Shown here: positions 4,688 through 5,737 of the stretch, one piece after another
Numbering within the stretch: the stretch's first letter is position 1
How the letters are laid out: each line of letters starts with the position of its first letter
From: Pseudomonadota bacterium
GTDB lineage: Bacteria; Pseudomonadota; Gammaproteobacteria; Steroidobacterales; Steroidobacteraceae
Direction of reading: 5' to 3'
DNA: 5,737 nt
Assembly: GCA_021792815.1 (NCBI GenBank)
Contig: JAJYTX010000217.1
Coordinates: forward strand, 1 to 5,737
The notes under the pieces: generated by a model
The model's input: only the letters and a program-made list of their open reading frames with translations
The model's database searches: none
Told to the model about the DNA's origin: nothing
Position numbers and translations under genes: made by a program

Positions 4688-5737
4688 GTGGGGCAGGAAC
4701 CAGCACTGGCGCGGGACCCGGATGAGACCCCGACGCCGCCGCAGGCAGGTGGCAGCGTGGCGCTGCCCCCGCTCGAGGGCATGGCGGTCGTTCTCGGAAC
4801 GCTCGCCCTGTCTCTGGCGACGTTCATGAACGTGCTCGACACGTCGATCGCCAACGTGTCGATCCCGGCGATCGCCGGTGACCTCGGCGTCTCGCCCGAT
4901 CAGGGCACCTGGGTCATCACGTCGTTCGCGGTCGCCAACGCCATCTCCATGCCGCTCACCGGCTGGCTGACCCGCCGTATCGGCCAGGTGCGGCTGTTCA
5001 CCGCCTCGACGCTGCTGTTCGTGCTGTCCTCGATGCTCTGCGGGCTGGCGCCGACGTTCGGTGCGCTGGTGCTGTTTCGCGCCCTGCAGGGCTTGGTGGC
5101 CGGGCCCATGATCCCGCTGTCGCAGGCGTTGCTGCTCTCGAGTTATCCGAAGGCGAAAGCCGGCGCGGCGCTCGCGGTGTGGTCGATGACGACGCTGGTC
5201 GCTCCGGTGGTGGGACCGGTGCTCGGCGGCTGGATCACGGACAACATTTCCTGGCCCTGGATCTTCTACATCAACGTGCCGGTCGGCATCGTGTCCGTCC
5301 TGGTGGCGTGGTCCGTCTACCGGCGCCGCGAGACGCCCACTGCGCGGCTGCCCATCGACGTCGTGGGGCTCGGCCTGCTGGTGTTGTGGGTCGGCGCGCT
5401 GCAGATCATGCTCGACAAGGGCAAGGATCTCGACTGGTTCGGCTCCCCGTTCATCGTCGCCCTGGCCATCGTCGCGGCGATCGCATTCGCGGTGTTCATC
5501 GTCTGGGAACTGACCGACAAGCACCCGGTCGTGGATCTGCATCTGTTCGGGGGGCGCAATTTCCTGGTGAGCTCCGTGGCGATGTCCCTCGGCTACGGGC
5601 TGTTCTTCGGCAACGTGGTGCTGTTGCCTCTGTGGCTGCAGCAGTACATGGGCTATACCGCCACGCTCGCCGGCCTCATTCTCGCCCCCGTCGGGGTGCT
5701 GGCGATCCTGCTCACTCCGCTGGTCGGCAGGCTGGTC
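4688..5737 (+). CDS. emrB: EmrB-type MFS multidrug exporter (DHA2, 14-TM), C-terminus cut by window end
   Basis: This proton-driven inner-membrane exporter pairs with the EmrA protein just upstream. The frame is open to the window end: 350 codons of an expected 510-530. A Pro-rich cytoplasmic tail of about 31 residues precedes the first membrane span (about 33-55). Family motifs are clear: the first-span signature LDTSIANVSIP (50-60, with Asp51, thought to matter for proton coupling in this family); motif A as GWLTRRIGQVRLF (92-104); and antiporter motif C as GPVLGG (176-181), followed by the DHA2 hallmark WPWIFYINVPVG. Further hydrophobic spans continue to the edge. The GTG start at 4688 is chosen for its Shine-Dalgarno site. 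The substrates cannot be told from sequence; hydrophobic drugs, bile-type compounds or fatty acids are usual for this family. The next gene downstream, unseen, could be a TolC- or OprM-like channel. Confidence 0.95.
   Translation, partial: MGQEPALARDPDETPTPPQAGGSVALPPLEGMAVVLGTLALSLATFMNVLDTSIANVSIPAIAGDLGVSPDQGTWVITSFAVANAISMPLTGWLTRRIGQVRLFTASTLLFVLSSMLCGLAPTFGALVLFRALQGLVAGPMIPLSQALLLSSYPKAKAGAALAVWSMTTLVAPVVGPVLGGWITDNISWPWIFYINVPVGIVSVLVAWSVYRRRETPTARLPIDVVGLGLLVLWVGALQIMLDKGKDLDWFGSPFIVALAIVAAIAFAVFIVWELTDKHPVVDLHLFGGRNFLVSSVAMSLGYGLFFGNVVLLPLWLQQYMGYTATLAGLILAPVGVLAILLTPLVGRLV

Noticed and set aside
3267..4706. Long 479-codon open frame antisense to emrA
   Set aside because: His/Arg-rich composition and no domain or start signal; it is a shadow of the well-supported EmrA frame.
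4379..5542. Minus-strand 387-codon frame antisense to emrB
   Set aside because: Composition dominated by Arg, His, Gln and Asp, typical of a shadow of a hydrophobic membrane protein; the plus-strand EmrB motifs are unambiguous.

Overview
This is a 5.7-kb window of high-GC bacterial chromosome with strong GC bias at third codon positions and clear Shine-Dalgarno sites. The gene types (divergent tricorn-like protein, periplasmic gamma-glutamyltransferase, EmrRAB-type efflux operon) fit a Gram-negative proteobacterium, since EmrA-type adaptors bridge to an outer-membrane channel. A gamma- or betaproteobacterium is my inference; the sequence alone does not fix the genus. I see no RNA genes, mobile elements, CRISPR arrays or signs of recent transfer.

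Layout. (1) Positions 1-185, minus strand: the 5' end of a secreted protein whose first mature residues look like the start of a tricorn/PD40-type beta-propeller, as in S41-family tricorn-like peptidases. (2) Positions 186-490: a divergent intergenic region with a two-tier inverted repeat and a 10-bp-period direct repeat. (3) Positions 491-2269, plus: a complete periplasmic gamma-glutamyltransferase with signal peptide and intact catalytic residues. (4) Positions 2196-2561, minus: a small helical protein I do not recognise, whose end overlaps ggt tail-to-tail by 74 nt. (5) Positions 2777-5737, plus: a MarR-type regulator, an EmrA/HlyD-type membrane fusion protein and an EmrB-type 14-TM MFS exporter (cut by the window end), arranged like emrRAB.

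How they work together. The left half is plausibly peptide and glutathione breakdown in the cell envelope: a secreted tricorn-like protein divergent from GGT. The right half is a self-regulated multidrug or toxic-compound efflux operon. The best regulatory signal is the rare palindrome GCCTAGGC. It occurs twice in the window: once inside the spacer of a good sigma-70 promoter in front of the MarR gene, and once in the gap between the MarR gene and emrA. This fits a MarR operator controlling both its own promoter and the pump genes. Apart from that candidate operator pair, the window is mostly conventional, and I did not find evidence of a wholly new system.
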